A stretch of DNA of 64,000 bases, taken from NCBI GenBank assembly GCA_001637315.1, contig LSZA01000005.1:1-64000 (forward strand), written 5' to 3'. Below are positions 47,523-57,363 of this stretch, piece by piece; the stretch's first letter is position 1; each line of letters opens with the position of its first letter. This DNA comes from Phormidium willei BDU 130791 (GTDB taxonomy: Bacteria; Cyanobacteriota; Cyanobacteriia; Cyanobacteriales; Geitlerinemataceae). A model generated the notes under the pieces. It was not told the origin of the DNA. It searched no databases and worked only from the letters and a program-made list of their open reading frames with translations. Both the position numbers and the translations under genes were made by a program.

Positions 47523-48545
47523 ATGAGTCAAAAGACATGCCCAGTTTGTGATACTCGTAATCAGGTGATTTATGGCCAAATTAAGCTATGCACAGGTTGT
47601 GGATTTCCCTTGTTTCCCTGGGAGCAATACACAACGATGAATCCTCCCGCTTCAGGTCATCCCATCCAACCAATCTTTGAATGGTCTAAAAATAAGTTGC
47701 GCGAGATAGACCAATTACACAATGAACTATCAAATAAGAATAAAGCAATAGAGAATCTTCAAACAGAATTAGATAGCGCTAGAGCTCAGATTGACAATAA
47801 AAACCTCGATCAGACAACTCAAGTAGCACAATTAGATGATTCGGGAATTGAGAAAACTGCTCTCGAAGTAAATACAGAAAATGAGGATTTATGGGAGCAA
47901 CTAAAACCTCATGTTAATCAGGAAATCCGGGAACAACAAAAGGCCTTGGCCAAGCATTTTATGGATCATCTTAATAACATGAGGGACAAGATTCAAAAGG
48001 ACATTGAAGCTAGATTCAAAGAACAGAACCAAATAGAGTTACCAGATCAGACTCAGAGTGATCATGACTCTAGCTGGTCTGAAACATCAAGTGACACCTT
48101 GTCTTCGCCAAGACAAGATACGATAGGTGCAAATACAGAAATTCAATCTTCTAGAGTCACTTCATCAAGTATAGATTCACAGCCCCATGATTGGTCTTGG
48201 CTTCATGATAGTAAGCCTGATGATAGAACTGTTGTTTCACCAGACAACATAGAAGAAATGCGGGCTAAAGATGCACCTATTCTTTTGACGCAACAGACGC
48301 GGGGTAACTACTGGATTGTTAAACATCCACACAGTAGCATTTTTTATTTAGTACCGGACCCCAAAATCAGCTTTAATGAACACAACATTGAGTATGCAAA
48401 AAAAATATTTAACTGTCAAAACTATGATGATTTGAAGCGACAAACCTTCCAAGTGCAACAACCAGCGATTGTAAAACAACTAGAAACAGAAAAAAAATGG
48501 GAAATACAGGAGAAAGGCAAGTTAATATTTGTCAGCAGGAATTAA
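47523..48545 (+). CDS. zinc-ribbon and coiled-coil protein with shared C-terminal domain (copy 1)
   Basis: A 340-residue protein. A short zinc ribbon opens it (CPVC at residues 6-9, CTGC at 23-26). A coiled coil (about 50-110, REIDQLHNELSNKNKAIENLQ) and a polar, low-complexity linker follow. The C-terminal 90 residues (about 251-340) contain ILLTQQTRGNYWIVK, IFYLVPDPKISFNE, KIFNCQNYDDL, and a final strand KWEIQEKGKLIFV. The same pattern recurs in the next three genes. Visibly more AT-rich than eno or mutL. No ribosome-binding site is evident. I do not recognise the shared domain; a peptide- or protein-binding role is a guess from its small beta-rich look. Confidence 0.72.
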   Translation: MSQKTCPVCDTRNQVIYGQIKLCTGCGFPLFPWEQYTTMNPPASGHPIQPIFEWSKNKLREIDQLHNELSNKNKAIENLQTELDSARAQIDNKNLDQTTQVAQLDDSGIEKTALEVNTENEDLWEQLKPHVNQEIREQQKALAKHFMDHLNNMRDKIQKDIEARFKEQNQIELPDQTQSDHDSSWSETSSDTLSSPRQDTIGANTEIQSSRVTSSSIDSQPHDWSWLHDSKPDDRTVVSPDNIEEMRAKDAPILLTQQTRGNYWIVKHPHSSIFYLVPDPKISFNEHNIEYAKKIFNCQNYDDLKRQTFQVQQPAIVKQLETEKKWEIQEKGKLIFVSRN

Positions 48546-48584
48546 ATTTTTAGCCTGGCAACAGTCCTCTACATCATATCATTC

Positions 48585-49847
48585 ATGTCAGATACAAACG
48601 AGACGAGACCCATACACCCAATTAGCAATGATCAGAAAGTTACTGCGTTAAGTTCTGATGATTTATTGGATGTACAGGATAAAGCGCTTTTTGTCGAGTC
48701 TCAGCAAGAACTGATCTCTATTTTAGAGTCAGTTCTTGCCCGTCTGGATAAAGTTGAGGCTGACAATCATCAATTGACCGAGCAAATCAAGCAGTTAAGT
48801 TACGATATCATTGAACTTAAGCAGCAAGTTTGTCTCGAATCTTTTGACGAAGGTCGTTCAGACGCAAAACCAGAGAACCAATCAGGCGTTTCTCCTAACT
48901 CGGCTGATGAAGCTTCGTTGGTGAACATCTATAACAGAACTCCGAAAACGGTCAAAAGAAACGCGGCTAAAGTGGGGGTCATCATTAAGGAAATTCGAGA
49001 AGATGAAGTTTTATTAACTATCGAAACCAACCAACATGGCTACTGGTTAGTCAATGAACTCTATCTTTTCCCTAAGAAACCATCACGATACAACGAATAT
49101 AACTTACCGACCCTAGAAGCGTTATTTATCTGTCATAATGTACAGCAGTGCAACAAGTACTTTAACTTAATTAAGCCGGCTCGTATCAGTCCTAGCCCCA
49201 GTCTGGAAACTTCTCAGATTTCTCCAGTCCACACTTGGAGGTTACTAGAAAAGGGTATACTAGAATTTACGGAAACCAAGCTCAGCCTAAGCAGCCGTCC
49301 AATTGAAACTCCGAGTCCCACACCCGAGGAGGTGTCGACCGATTCAGAACCAGAAGCAGAAGAGCTGATCCCAAAACCTAACCTAGAGAATGAGCCTGAT
49401 TTGTTGGAGAGCCGAGAGTTCGTAACGCCAAGTCCTCCTAAACCAACTCCTGTTCCTGAAGAAGAAGCTCCCCAACTCACCGCCCAAGAGCAAGAACTTC
49501 TGGAGATGTATCATTGTAGCCACCACACAGAATTTCGGAAAACTATTAAAGCAACTTGTTCCTTAGATACTGATCAAGAATTCTCAGAACACTGTTTACT
49601 TAAAGCCAATCGATGGGGAGATTGGTATATCTGTCGATACTTTGATGTTTATTATGTAACTCCTTCGAATAGGTTGGTAGTTGACCCAAATACACTTCCG
49701 CAACATAAAAATGTCATGAATATAACTTATTCGGAATCTCTATATCCAGAAGAGTTTTGCTTAGTGAAGCCCGGAGTCGTCAGGCGAAACCGCAAAGCTG
49801 AGGGCTGGGAAGTTATAGAGATGGGGGTTTTAGAAATCAACACTTAA
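48585..49847 (+). CDS. protein with two copies of the shared domain (copies 2 and 3)
   Basis: A 420-residue protein. A short coiled coil (about residues 40-85) is followed by shared domain A (about 141-228: LLTIETNQHGYWLVNELYLFP, LEALFICHN, YFNLIKPARI, TWRLLEKGILEFTE). After a Pro/Glu-rich linker comes shared domain B (about 333-420: CLLKANRWGDWYICRYFDVYYVTP, FCLVKPGVVR, GWEVIEMGVLEINT). Domain B is the most diverged copy but keeps the aromatic, YVTP and GVLEI signatures. It has no transmembrane span or enzyme motif. It could be a scaffold that bridges two ligands. It lies 39 bp downstream of the zinc-ribbon gene on the same strand. Confidence 0.72.
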   Translation: MSDTNETRPIHPISNDQKVTALSSDDLLDVQDKALFVESQQELISILESVLARLDKVEADNHQLTEQIKQLSYDIIELKQQVCLESFDEGRSDAKPENQSGVSPNSADEASLVNIYNRTPKTVKRNAAKVGVIIKEIREDEVLLTIETNQHGYWLVNELYLFPKKPSRYNEYNLPTLEALFICHNVQQCNKYFNLIKPARISPSPSLETSQISPVHTWRLLEKGILEFTETKLSLSSRPIETPSPTPEEVSTDSEPEAEELIPKPNLENEPDLLESREFVTPSPPKPTPVPEEEAPQLTAQEQELLEMYHCSHHTEFRKTIKATCSLDTDQEFSEHCLLKANRWGDWYICRYFDVYYVTPSNRLVVDPNTLPQHKNVMNITYSESLYPEEFCLVKPGVVRRNRKAEGWEVIEMGVLEINT

Positions 49848-49893
49848 GATGCTACTTTGTTTTTAAAATTTTAAAGTTTAGACAAGTCTAGTT

Positions 49894-51006
49894 ATGAAAT
49901 TTTTTCATCGCATTTCTCCTATTACTTCCCTGGTTTTAATTTCAGTCGTGCTGTTATTTTTAGCGTTTATGGCTCCTCAATTATGGAGTCAGCCATCAAC
50001 CAATTCTTCTGAGGTGGATAACAGTCCTCTGGTTTCGGAGATGAGCAAAATAGTCAATTCGGTATCATCAATTCCCCCCCCCACTGTAGAACAATTTACT
50101 GAAAGTCCTCCTACTGGAGATGCCACACAGCCAGATGCTGCTGAGCAGACACCGCTCTCTCCTGAGCAAGACCAAATCCTTCAAAAACTTGAGGACATTG
50201 CCGAGCAGAATCAGCAACTACAGTTTGAAATCCGCCAACAGGCAGACGACATCGGCCGCTCTAATCTTCTGCCTGTCATGTTAATGGTTTTAAATATTTT
50301 CATAAACTTTGTAGTTATCTTATTTTTGATAATACCTAGAGTTTTTTCATCTAACTCAACGAGAAGGGAACCTCCTCAATCAACCCAAGATAGCCAGTCT
50401 TCTCAAAGCATTTATGGGTCTCCGTCGACTCCCCCGGCATCTCGTCAAGGTACAGTGAACCCTCGCACGACATCAACTCCACAAGTCCAACCACCACCCA
50501 GTTCACGATCCAGATATCATTCAACCTCAAGACTAACGGCACGGACTCCACAACCTTCTCCAAAAAACATTCAACCATCAGCTCCAGCCTCGATTCCAAC
50601 ACCTTCACCAAGCCCTTCTACATACTCCAACGAGGCTCAAAATATTGCTGCGGCATATAACAAAAACCCAAGGCAACTGAAGCAAAATTCCACGCCTGTA
50701 TCAATTCCCAAAGAAACGATGAATCAGATTAGGTCTGGAAAATCAGTTCCAATGAATTTTACCCCAGAGAATAATGGAAATTACTGGCTAGTACCATCTA
50801 GTACAAGTTATGTAAGCTATTTGGTTCCCAAAGAAAACCTAGCTGTAAATGAAAATACCTTTGCATCATTTAGTCAGATATTTGAATCTCAAAACTATAG
50901 TAATGCTTATGCGAAAAAATATCACTTAATTGAGCCAGCCCAAGTTCAGAAAATCTCTCCCAATCAGTGGCAGTTAGTTAAACTGGGTGAAATTCGATTT
51001 GGTTGA
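49894..51006 (+). CDS. two-span membrane protein with C-terminal shared domain (copy 4)
   Basis: A 370-residue protein. Membrane spans lie at about residues 10-28 (LVLISVVLLFLAFMAP) and 125-150 (LLPVMLMVLNIFINFVVILFLII), with a loop between them containing a short coiled coil (LEDIAEQNQQLQFEIRQQADD). A Pro/Ser/Thr-rich cytoplasmic linker (about 155-280) precedes the shared domain (about 286-370: FTPENNGNYWLVPSSTSY, YLVPKENLAVNE, YHLIEPAQVQKI, QWQLVKLGEIRF). With both termini inside by the usual rules, this protein would place the shared domain at the cytoplasmic face. Same operon-like run; not recognised as a known family. Confidence 0.74.
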   Translation: MKFFHRISPITSLVLISVVLLFLAFMAPQLWSQPSTNSSEVDNSPLVSEMSKIVNSVSSIPPPTVEQFTESPPTGDATQPDAAEQTPLSPEQDQILQKLEDIAEQNQQLQFEIRQQADDIGRSNLLPVMLMVLNIFINFVVILFLIIPRVFSSNSTRREPPQSTQDSQSSQSIYGSPSTPPASRQGTVNPRTTSTPQVQPPPSSRSRYHSTSRLTARTPQPSPKNIQPSAPASIPTPSPSPSTYSNEAQNIAAAYNKNPRQLKQNSTPVSIPKETMNQIRSGKSVPMNFTPENNGNYWLVPSSTSYVSYLVPKENLAVNENTFASFSQIFESQNYSNAYAKKYHLIEPAQVQKISPNQWQLVKLGEIRFG

Positions 51007-51075
51007 CCTCCTTGCGTCCATCATTGAATTTGGCAACCTGAATCGTAGTTACAGTATAGTAAGCATCAATCACTT

Positions 51076-53088
51076 ATGGATTCTAACTTTGTTCTACAGA
51101 CCGTACGATCTTTTCAAAAAGCACTCAATGTCGCAGAAAGCAATCTAAAAATTATTCAAACACTAGAAGAGCGATTGAAAGAACTTGAGCGAGCTTTCAA
51201 TCGTAGTGGACTCAAAAATGCTATTCGGGTCACCGGTGCGATGGAAGTCCCCAGAATTGATCGATTGGAGATTTCAGCACCTGAGTTGATTGAGACCTAT
51301 AATAATGTTCCACAGGTGTTTGCTCCAAGTGCTATCCCTGTGACCGTGACCTCAGAAACTTATCGGGGGTTGTCTGATTCGGCAGTTCTTGAAATCAATA
51401 AACACGGAAGTTATTGGATTATTGCCAATACGGAGGAAACCTACTGGCTTGTTCCTAACATAACTATTCGCTTGAATCCTTACCGGATGAAAACGTTGGC
51501 TATGTTGTTTACCTGTCGGGATGAAAGCAAAGCAAATATTGATAAGTTTACATTAATTGAACCCGCGCAGCTTAAAATGATGCCCAATCAAAAAGAATGG
51601 CATTTAGTAAAAACGGGGATTTTACAATTTGGATCTGCTTCTCAGTTGAATTCAGAACAAGATATCAAAAACTTAGATTATAACTTACAAAAACTCCAGT
51701 CTAACTACGAGACTTTAACCGAGAACATTGAGCGATTATTGAAAGCAAATGAACAATTGCAAAAAGATTTAAATCATGCCGTTTTGGCACGGCAACAAAT
51801 CACTCGCGAAATCAGTGACTTACACCAAGCCAAACACAGTTTAAAGAAAAATATACTCCAGTTAGAAAACAATTTAGACACCAAACTGCAAAAAGTTCTT
51901 GACCAACATGCTGAGAGCCAACTGGTTACAGAGAACACAGCACCGAGTCAAGAAGTGACGGTAACTTCAGACGACTCAACATCCCTAGATGAGCCATTTC
52001 CCGAAAATAACATAGAGCCGTCTCTTGAGGAAGAGCTGTATTTTGAGGAAGAAGAGAGTGAAGACGTAGAAGATCATTTTCCCGATGAAGTAGCTGAAGA
52101 TGAAGAGCCATCGTTTCAAGATGTCCAGTCTCTAGAAATTTCTGATCAATCGAGTGATGAGATACCACCTCTCGTCGAAAATCATCCTATCCAACAGCCA
52201 GTTCGGATTCTCGAAGGACATAGTAGTACGGTTAAATCTCTGGTCGTCACACCCTTAAAAAAAGACCCTGGACAGTTTTCACTATTGAGTGCTAGTATTG
52301 ATAATACCATTCGCATTTGGAATCCGTTAGTCGCTCAAGAAATTGGCTGCTTGAACAATAATGCTTTTCTAAATTCAATTGCCTTAAGTCCTGATGCCAC
52401 AAAAATCATAGGCGGAGGACAAAGTGAAGTCATTACACTCTGGAATATTGCCAATTCCCAAAAAGACTATTTTGAGGGACATAGCCAATCTATTTTAGAT
52501 GTAGCGTTGTCTCCAGATGGCAACTATCTAGTCAGTGGAAGCCGTGACACAACTATTATAATTCGTGACTTTCCAGAAGGGACAATCAAGCATCACCTCA
52601 AACCTGATAATGATTTAGTATTGTCTGTTACAATTGACCCCATGAATAGCTTACTAGCTACGGGTCATTCTACGGGAGTCATTAACCTCTGGGAGTTACA
52701 ACAAGGTATATTGATTGATCAATACCAACAACACTATCAATCGGTTTGGTCCCTAGGCTTCAGTCAAGACAGTAATTTTTTGGCTAGTGTGAGCAGCGAT
52801 AAAACTTTAAAAGTATGGGATATAGCAAATTGTCAACTTTTATACCAGGTTAGTGATGAATTTAGTATTCTCGCTGTTGCTATCAGTGGGGATGGGCAAT
52901 ATATAGCGACGGGTGACTCGGGACATCAGGTTAAAATATTCAACTTCATGACTGGAGAAGAATTAGTTAGCCTGATGGGTCATACTAAAGAAGTTTATGC
53001 TCTTGTGTTTAGTCCCGATAATCGATACTTGCTGAGTGGGGGACGTGACACCACCATTGCAATTTGGCGAGTTCCTGAGATTTCTTAA
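51076..53088 (+). CDS. coiled-coil protein with shared domain (copy 5) and seven WD40 repeats
   Basis: A 670-residue protein. A coiled coil at the N-terminus (about residues 8-42) is followed by the shared domain (about 103-185: VLEINKHGSYWIIANTEETYWLVPN, MLFTCRDES, FTLIEPAQLKM, EWHLVKTGILQF). Next come a second coiled coil (about 195-285) and a very acidic linker (about 300-370). Seven WD40 units then follow from about 375 to the end (for example ILEGHSSTVKSLVV, FEGHSQSILDVALSPDG, LMGHTKEVYALVFSPD), enough for one closed seven-bladed propeller. WD40 domains scaffold complexes. Last gene of the run (69 bp after the previous one); about 244 bp separate it from the next gene. Confidence 0.8.
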   Translation: MDSNFVLQTVRSFQKALNVAESNLKIIQTLEERLKELERAFNRSGLKNAIRVTGAMEVPRIDRLEISAPELIETYNNVPQVFAPSAIPVTVTSETYRGLSDSAVLEINKHGSYWIIANTEETYWLVPNITIRLNPYRMKTLAMLFTCRDESKANIDKFTLIEPAQLKMMPNQKEWHLVKTGILQFGSASQLNSEQDIKNLDYNLQKLQSNYETLTENIERLLKANEQLQKDLNHAVLARQQITREISDLHQAKHSLKKNILQLENNLDTKLQKVLDQHAESQLVTENTAPSQEVTVTSDDSTSLDEPFPENNIEPSLEEELYFEEEESEDVEDHFPDEVAEDEEPSFQDVQSLEISDQSSDEIPPLVENHPIQQPVRILEGHSSTVKSLVVTPLKKDPGQFSLLSASIDNTIRIWNPLVAQEIGCLNNNAFLNSIALSPDATKIIGGGQSEVITLWNIANSQKDYFEGHSQSILDVALSPDGNYLVSGSRDTTIIIRDFPEGTIKHHLKPDNDLVLSVTIDPMNSLLATGHSTGVINLWELQQGILIDQYQQHYQSVWSLGFSQDSNFLASVSSDKTLKVWDIANCQLLYQVSDEFSILAVAISGDGQYIATGDSGHQVKIFNFMTGEELVSLMGHTKEVYALVFSPDNRYLLSGGRDTTIAIWRVPEIS

Positions 53089-53332
53089 GGCCTGACTGAT
53101 GATTGGGACACTAACGTGATTAGTAAGTCCGTGGAAAGATAAGCTGCCGTTATTTACGCTAGAGCATCCTAAAACCACCGATAGGTCTGCATTAGATGGA
53201 TTTTACATTTCGATACATCACACATCAAGTTTTGGGTCAACGCTGGGCCAGCTAAGTCCTATGGGTCATCCAGTCTCGGAAACCCCCACCGTATAATGGG
53301 ATACCAACAGCCTTCAGACTTGACCCTCCCCG

Positions 53333-55102
53333 ATGACCCTTCGTTTTCTTCGCCGCCATCGCCGTCTCCTTCTCCATAGCCTCGGCCGATTGAGCCTGAT
53401 TAGCATGACCGCCGTGAGTATCGCCACCGCCTCCAATTGGGCCAATCATCGCAACTACTGGAAGGGGACCATGTTTCGCGTGCAAACCGTGGACTTCAAC
53501 CTCCTCACCCACAGCTTACCCACCAAACTCTCCTATCTCCTGATTGAAAACCAACCCCAAGAAATTCAAACCACCCTAGATAGTAATTATGGACGATTTG
53601 GCTTGGTGGTCACCGATTGTGCCAGCGATCGCATCGACTGTTCCAACCAAACCATCCTCTACCAATCACCCCAAACCCCCACCCTTTCCCCCAGCGACCT
53701 AGAAAATCATCCCTTCGATCTCCTCCGAGATCCGCCGCCACTGTTCACCGAGTTCACCTACCCTCAACCCGACAACGCCAACCCCATCCCCACAAGACAA
53801 ACCAATAGCGGAGACATCATCGGCCGTGTCTATTATCGTCGCCACATTCCCCCCACATTTGCTGAAGATTATCGCGGCTGGCTCCTGAATCCCCTCCAAC
53901 TCAATGGATCTCGGTTTATTTACCTCTTGACCACCATTTTTTTTCTCACCGCTGGGGTCATGACTTGGCTGATGATCGAGATCATCCTTTATAGTCAACG
54001 CAAAAAACGCCAAGAACTGCAACGAGACGCTCAAACCCTTAAACAGCAGCTCGAAGGTCAACTCCAACAAATTCCAAAACTCCTGCAAGAACGAGAACTC
54101 GCTCGCCGGGAACTCGACGCCTACCGAGAAAAACAGCAACGGCAAACTCAAGACTTGCAGAGCTTAATCGACGACTATGAAACCCAACTCGCTGAGTTTG
54201 AAGAACAGCAACAGGACAGCGTCCAAACCCTACAACAATTAGAGCAAGAATTAGCCACCGTTATTGAGTCTAAAACCGAGGCCCAAGAGCAAATTCAGGA
54301 GCGAGAGCGCAACATCGCCCAACTCAAGAAAGTACAACAGGACAAAGACCAGCAGCAACGGGAACGAACCCAAGTTTTAGAACAGTTGCGCGAAGACTTA
54401 CAGATTGCTCAAAAGAGAGCCGCTAAAGCCCAACAGGAAACCGAAAAACTCAATCAGATTATTGCCGATCTGACCCGCGATCGCAACCTCGCCCAACAGC
54501 AATATCAAGAACTCAAACAACAACTCAACCAAGACGTCGATAACCCCGGCTTCAAAAAAGCTCTTGAAACCTCCCGTCGAGAATTAGAACGAGTCCAACA
54601 ACAAGCGCAAGAACGAGAACTTGAAGTTCTCCAAGAAAATGAACAGCTCAAAGAAGAAATCGAACAAATCATCGAAGATAACCAAGAATTTGAAATGTAT
54701 GCCCTCGAACAAAACGAACTCCTAGAACGAGAAAAATCCAGATTAATACAGCGCAACTTTGAACTAGAAGCCAATAAAATTTATATCGAAACCCGAATCC
54801 ATCAACTCGAACTCCTCGAAGAAGCCATCAAAGATAGTGACCCCGAAGACCGAGAAAAACCAATCCAAATTTATCGCCTCATTTTTTCAGAAATGCCCCA
54901 TGTCTCAGGGCAACGAATTATTAACGCCCTCAAAAAAATAGGCTTCACCGAAACCCATATCACCGGCAGCCATGCCCACCTCAAAAAAACAGAAACCCAT
55001 ACCTGTATCGTTCCCGTCCATCCCGACTTACCCCCCGGAACCCTTAAACATATCCTCAAAGACGCCCGAGTCAGCATCGAAGAACTTAAAGAACATCTCT
55101 GA
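53333..55102 (+). CDS. two-span coiled-coil sensor-like protein with C-terminal HicA-like domain
   Basis: A 589-residue protein. TM1 (about residues 13-34) and TM2 (about 196-217) bracket an extracytoplasmic domain of about 155 residues that resembles, in layout, the sensor regions of transducers (FRVQTVDFNLLTHSL, SNYGRFGLVVTDC, IIGRVYYRRHIPPTF). A coiled coil of about 275 residues follows. The last 65 residues (GQRIINALKKIGFTETHITGSHAHLKK, then PVHPDLPPGTLKHILKDARVSIEEL) match the HicA/YcfA fold, including the catalytic-type His in GSH. HicA is normally a stand-alone toxin with a HicB partner; no hicB is adjacent. Function unknown: an mRNA-binding or cleaving domain tied to a membrane sensor is one reading. 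Confidence 0.78.
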   Translation: MTLRFLRRHRRLLLHSLGRLSLISMTAVSIATASNWANHRNYWKGTMFRVQTVDFNLLTHSLPTKLSYLLIENQPQEIQTTLDSNYGRFGLVVTDCASDRIDCSNQTILYQSPQTPTLSPSDLENHPFDLLRDPPPLFTEFTYPQPDNANPIPTRQTNSGDIIGRVYYRRHIPPTFAEDYRGWLLNPLQLNGSRFIYLLTTIFFLTAGVMTWLMIEIILYSQRKKRQELQRDAQTLKQQLEGQLQQIPKLLQERELARRELDAYREKQQRQTQDLQSLIDDYETQLAEFEEQQQDSVQTLQQLEQELATVIESKTEAQEQIQERERNIAQLKKVQQDKDQQQRERTQVLEQLREDLQIAQKRAAKAQQETEKLNQIIADLTRDRNLAQQQYQELKQQLNQDVDNPGFKKALETSRRELERVQQQAQERELEVLQENEQLKEEIEQIIEDNQEFEMYALEQNELLEREKSRLIQRNFELEANKIYIETRIHQLELLEEAIKDSDPEDREKPIQIYRLIFSEMPHVSGQRIINALKKIGFTETHITGSHAHLKKTETHTCIVPVHPDLPPGTLKHILKDARVSIEELKEHL

Positions 55103-55126
55103 CAGAGCATCCCCCTCCCCAGACCC

Positions 55127-55148
55127 CTCAGCAATTGTTCAGCAATTG
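55127..55148 (+). promoter_or_regulatory. two perfect 11-nt direct repeats upstream of eno
   Basis: TCAGCAATTGT occurs at 55127-55137 and again at 55138-55148, exactly one helical turn apart. The pair begins 140 bp before the eno ATG, in the gap after the HicA-like gene. The spacing suits a dimeric or cooperative regulator, but this is inference. Confidence 0.4.
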
Positions 55149-55254
55149 TCAGGAAATCCCCAACGGGGCCAAAGAACCCCCCGACGCACCGTATGATATT
55201 TGGGGTGCATAAAGCCCACGGCGGCTTGCCAGACGCTCGCCCTGTCGTTACTAG

Positions 55255-56565
<1,311 letters not shown>

Positions 56566-56580
56566 CCCCCCATAAATTAG

Positions 56581-56620
56581 CCCCCCAGCCGAAACAGAAC
56601 AAGCTGCTTTGACTGGGGGG
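56581..56620 (+). terminator. inverted repeat after eno
   Basis: CCCCCCAG (56581-56588) and CTGGGGGG (56613-56620) form a perfect 8-bp GC-rich stem with a 24-nt loop. No T-tract follows, so it may be a terminator without a canonical tail or a stabilising 3'-end hairpin. Confidence 0.45.
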
Positions 56621-56693
56621 TGCGATCGAGACCTTTAGGTGATATGAGTCTGCTTAGCAGAATCGGGGTGGGTCATCCACCCATTGCCAAACA

Positions 56694-57131
56694 CTAGGAA
56701 CCCGTGACTCGATTGGTGAAATTAACAATCTTGCTTTGTAACTCCTTACGGGCCTCGGCCGTCAGCAAAAAGCGGAAGATGAACCAACCCGAATAGCCGA
56801 TGCCGACCAACTCAAAGATTGGAGACAGCAGCGGGATATCGTTAATGGCATCAATAACCGACAAGGTTAAGTAGAGTGCGACAAGCGCCCCCACAACCAA
56901 CGCCACATTGATGAGCGGCTTTTTGTATTCCGAGAAAAAGTGACCCACAATCCCAAATAGGTCAGACAAGACCGAGAGGACTTGTGCCTTCACTTCGTTA
57001 AACTGGTCTTTGTTCTCCGTATTTCCCGCCGAGTTGGAGATCTGAAGTTCCCCTCCCTTCGATTCGACTGCTGCGGCAGGCTGATCTGGGGTTGTGGTTT
57101 GTTCTCCGTTGGGGGTCGTTTCTGAAGTCAT
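56694..57131 (-). CDS. CAAD-domain thylakoid membrane protein (CurT/CURT1-like)
   Basis: A 145-residue protein. A hydrophilic N-terminus (MTSETTPNGEQTTTP) is followed by an amphipathic helix and two membrane spans (about residues 75-95, NVALVVGALVALYLTLSVIDA, and 100-125, LLSPIFELVGIGYSGWFIFRFLL). The ending LTAEARKELQSKIVNF is the CAAD-domain signature, shared with domains appended to cyanobacterial aminoacyl-tRNA synthetases and with CURT1/CurT, which bends thylakoid membranes. Length and lack of an enzyme domain fit CurT. ATG 57131 is preferred to an upstream start at 57227, since the extra residues look non-coding. Divergent from mutL. Confidence 0.85.
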   Translation of the reverse strand: MTSETTPNGEQTTTPDQPAAAVESKGGELQISNSAGNTENKDQFNEVKAQVLSVLSDLFGIVGHFFSEYKKPLINVALVVGALVALYLTLSVIDAINDIPLLSPIFELVGIGYSGWFIFRFLLTAEARKELQSKIVNFTNRVTGS

Positions 57132-57249
57132 AATTAAAACCCTTAGAATGACAACGTTGATTTTATCTGAGAGCGTCCCGACCTTAAATCTTAGAGCGTC
57201 CCGAACAGTCGCAATCCTACACCACATCCTAACCCTTCATCAGGATGCG

Positions 57250-57363
57250 ATGCAAAACTTCCCCGAGACTAAAGCAGAGCCGCCCAAATTGCAAGTCAGT
57301 CTCACAACAAACCTCAGAGAATCCCCCTCGACTGCACTCAGCCAACTCTTCAGCCAAGTCTAA
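57250..57363 (+). CDS. possible 37-residue leader ORF overlapping the mutL start
   Basis: ATG 57250 opens a 37-codon frame whose TAA overlaps the mutL ATG (TAATG, 57361-57365), the same overlap style as usp-rbgA. The peptide (MQNFPETKAEPPKLQ...) has no recognised motif. It may be a translational-coupling leader or chance; low support. Confidence 0.25.
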   Translation: MQNFPETKAEPPKLQVSLTTNLRESPSTALSQLFSQV

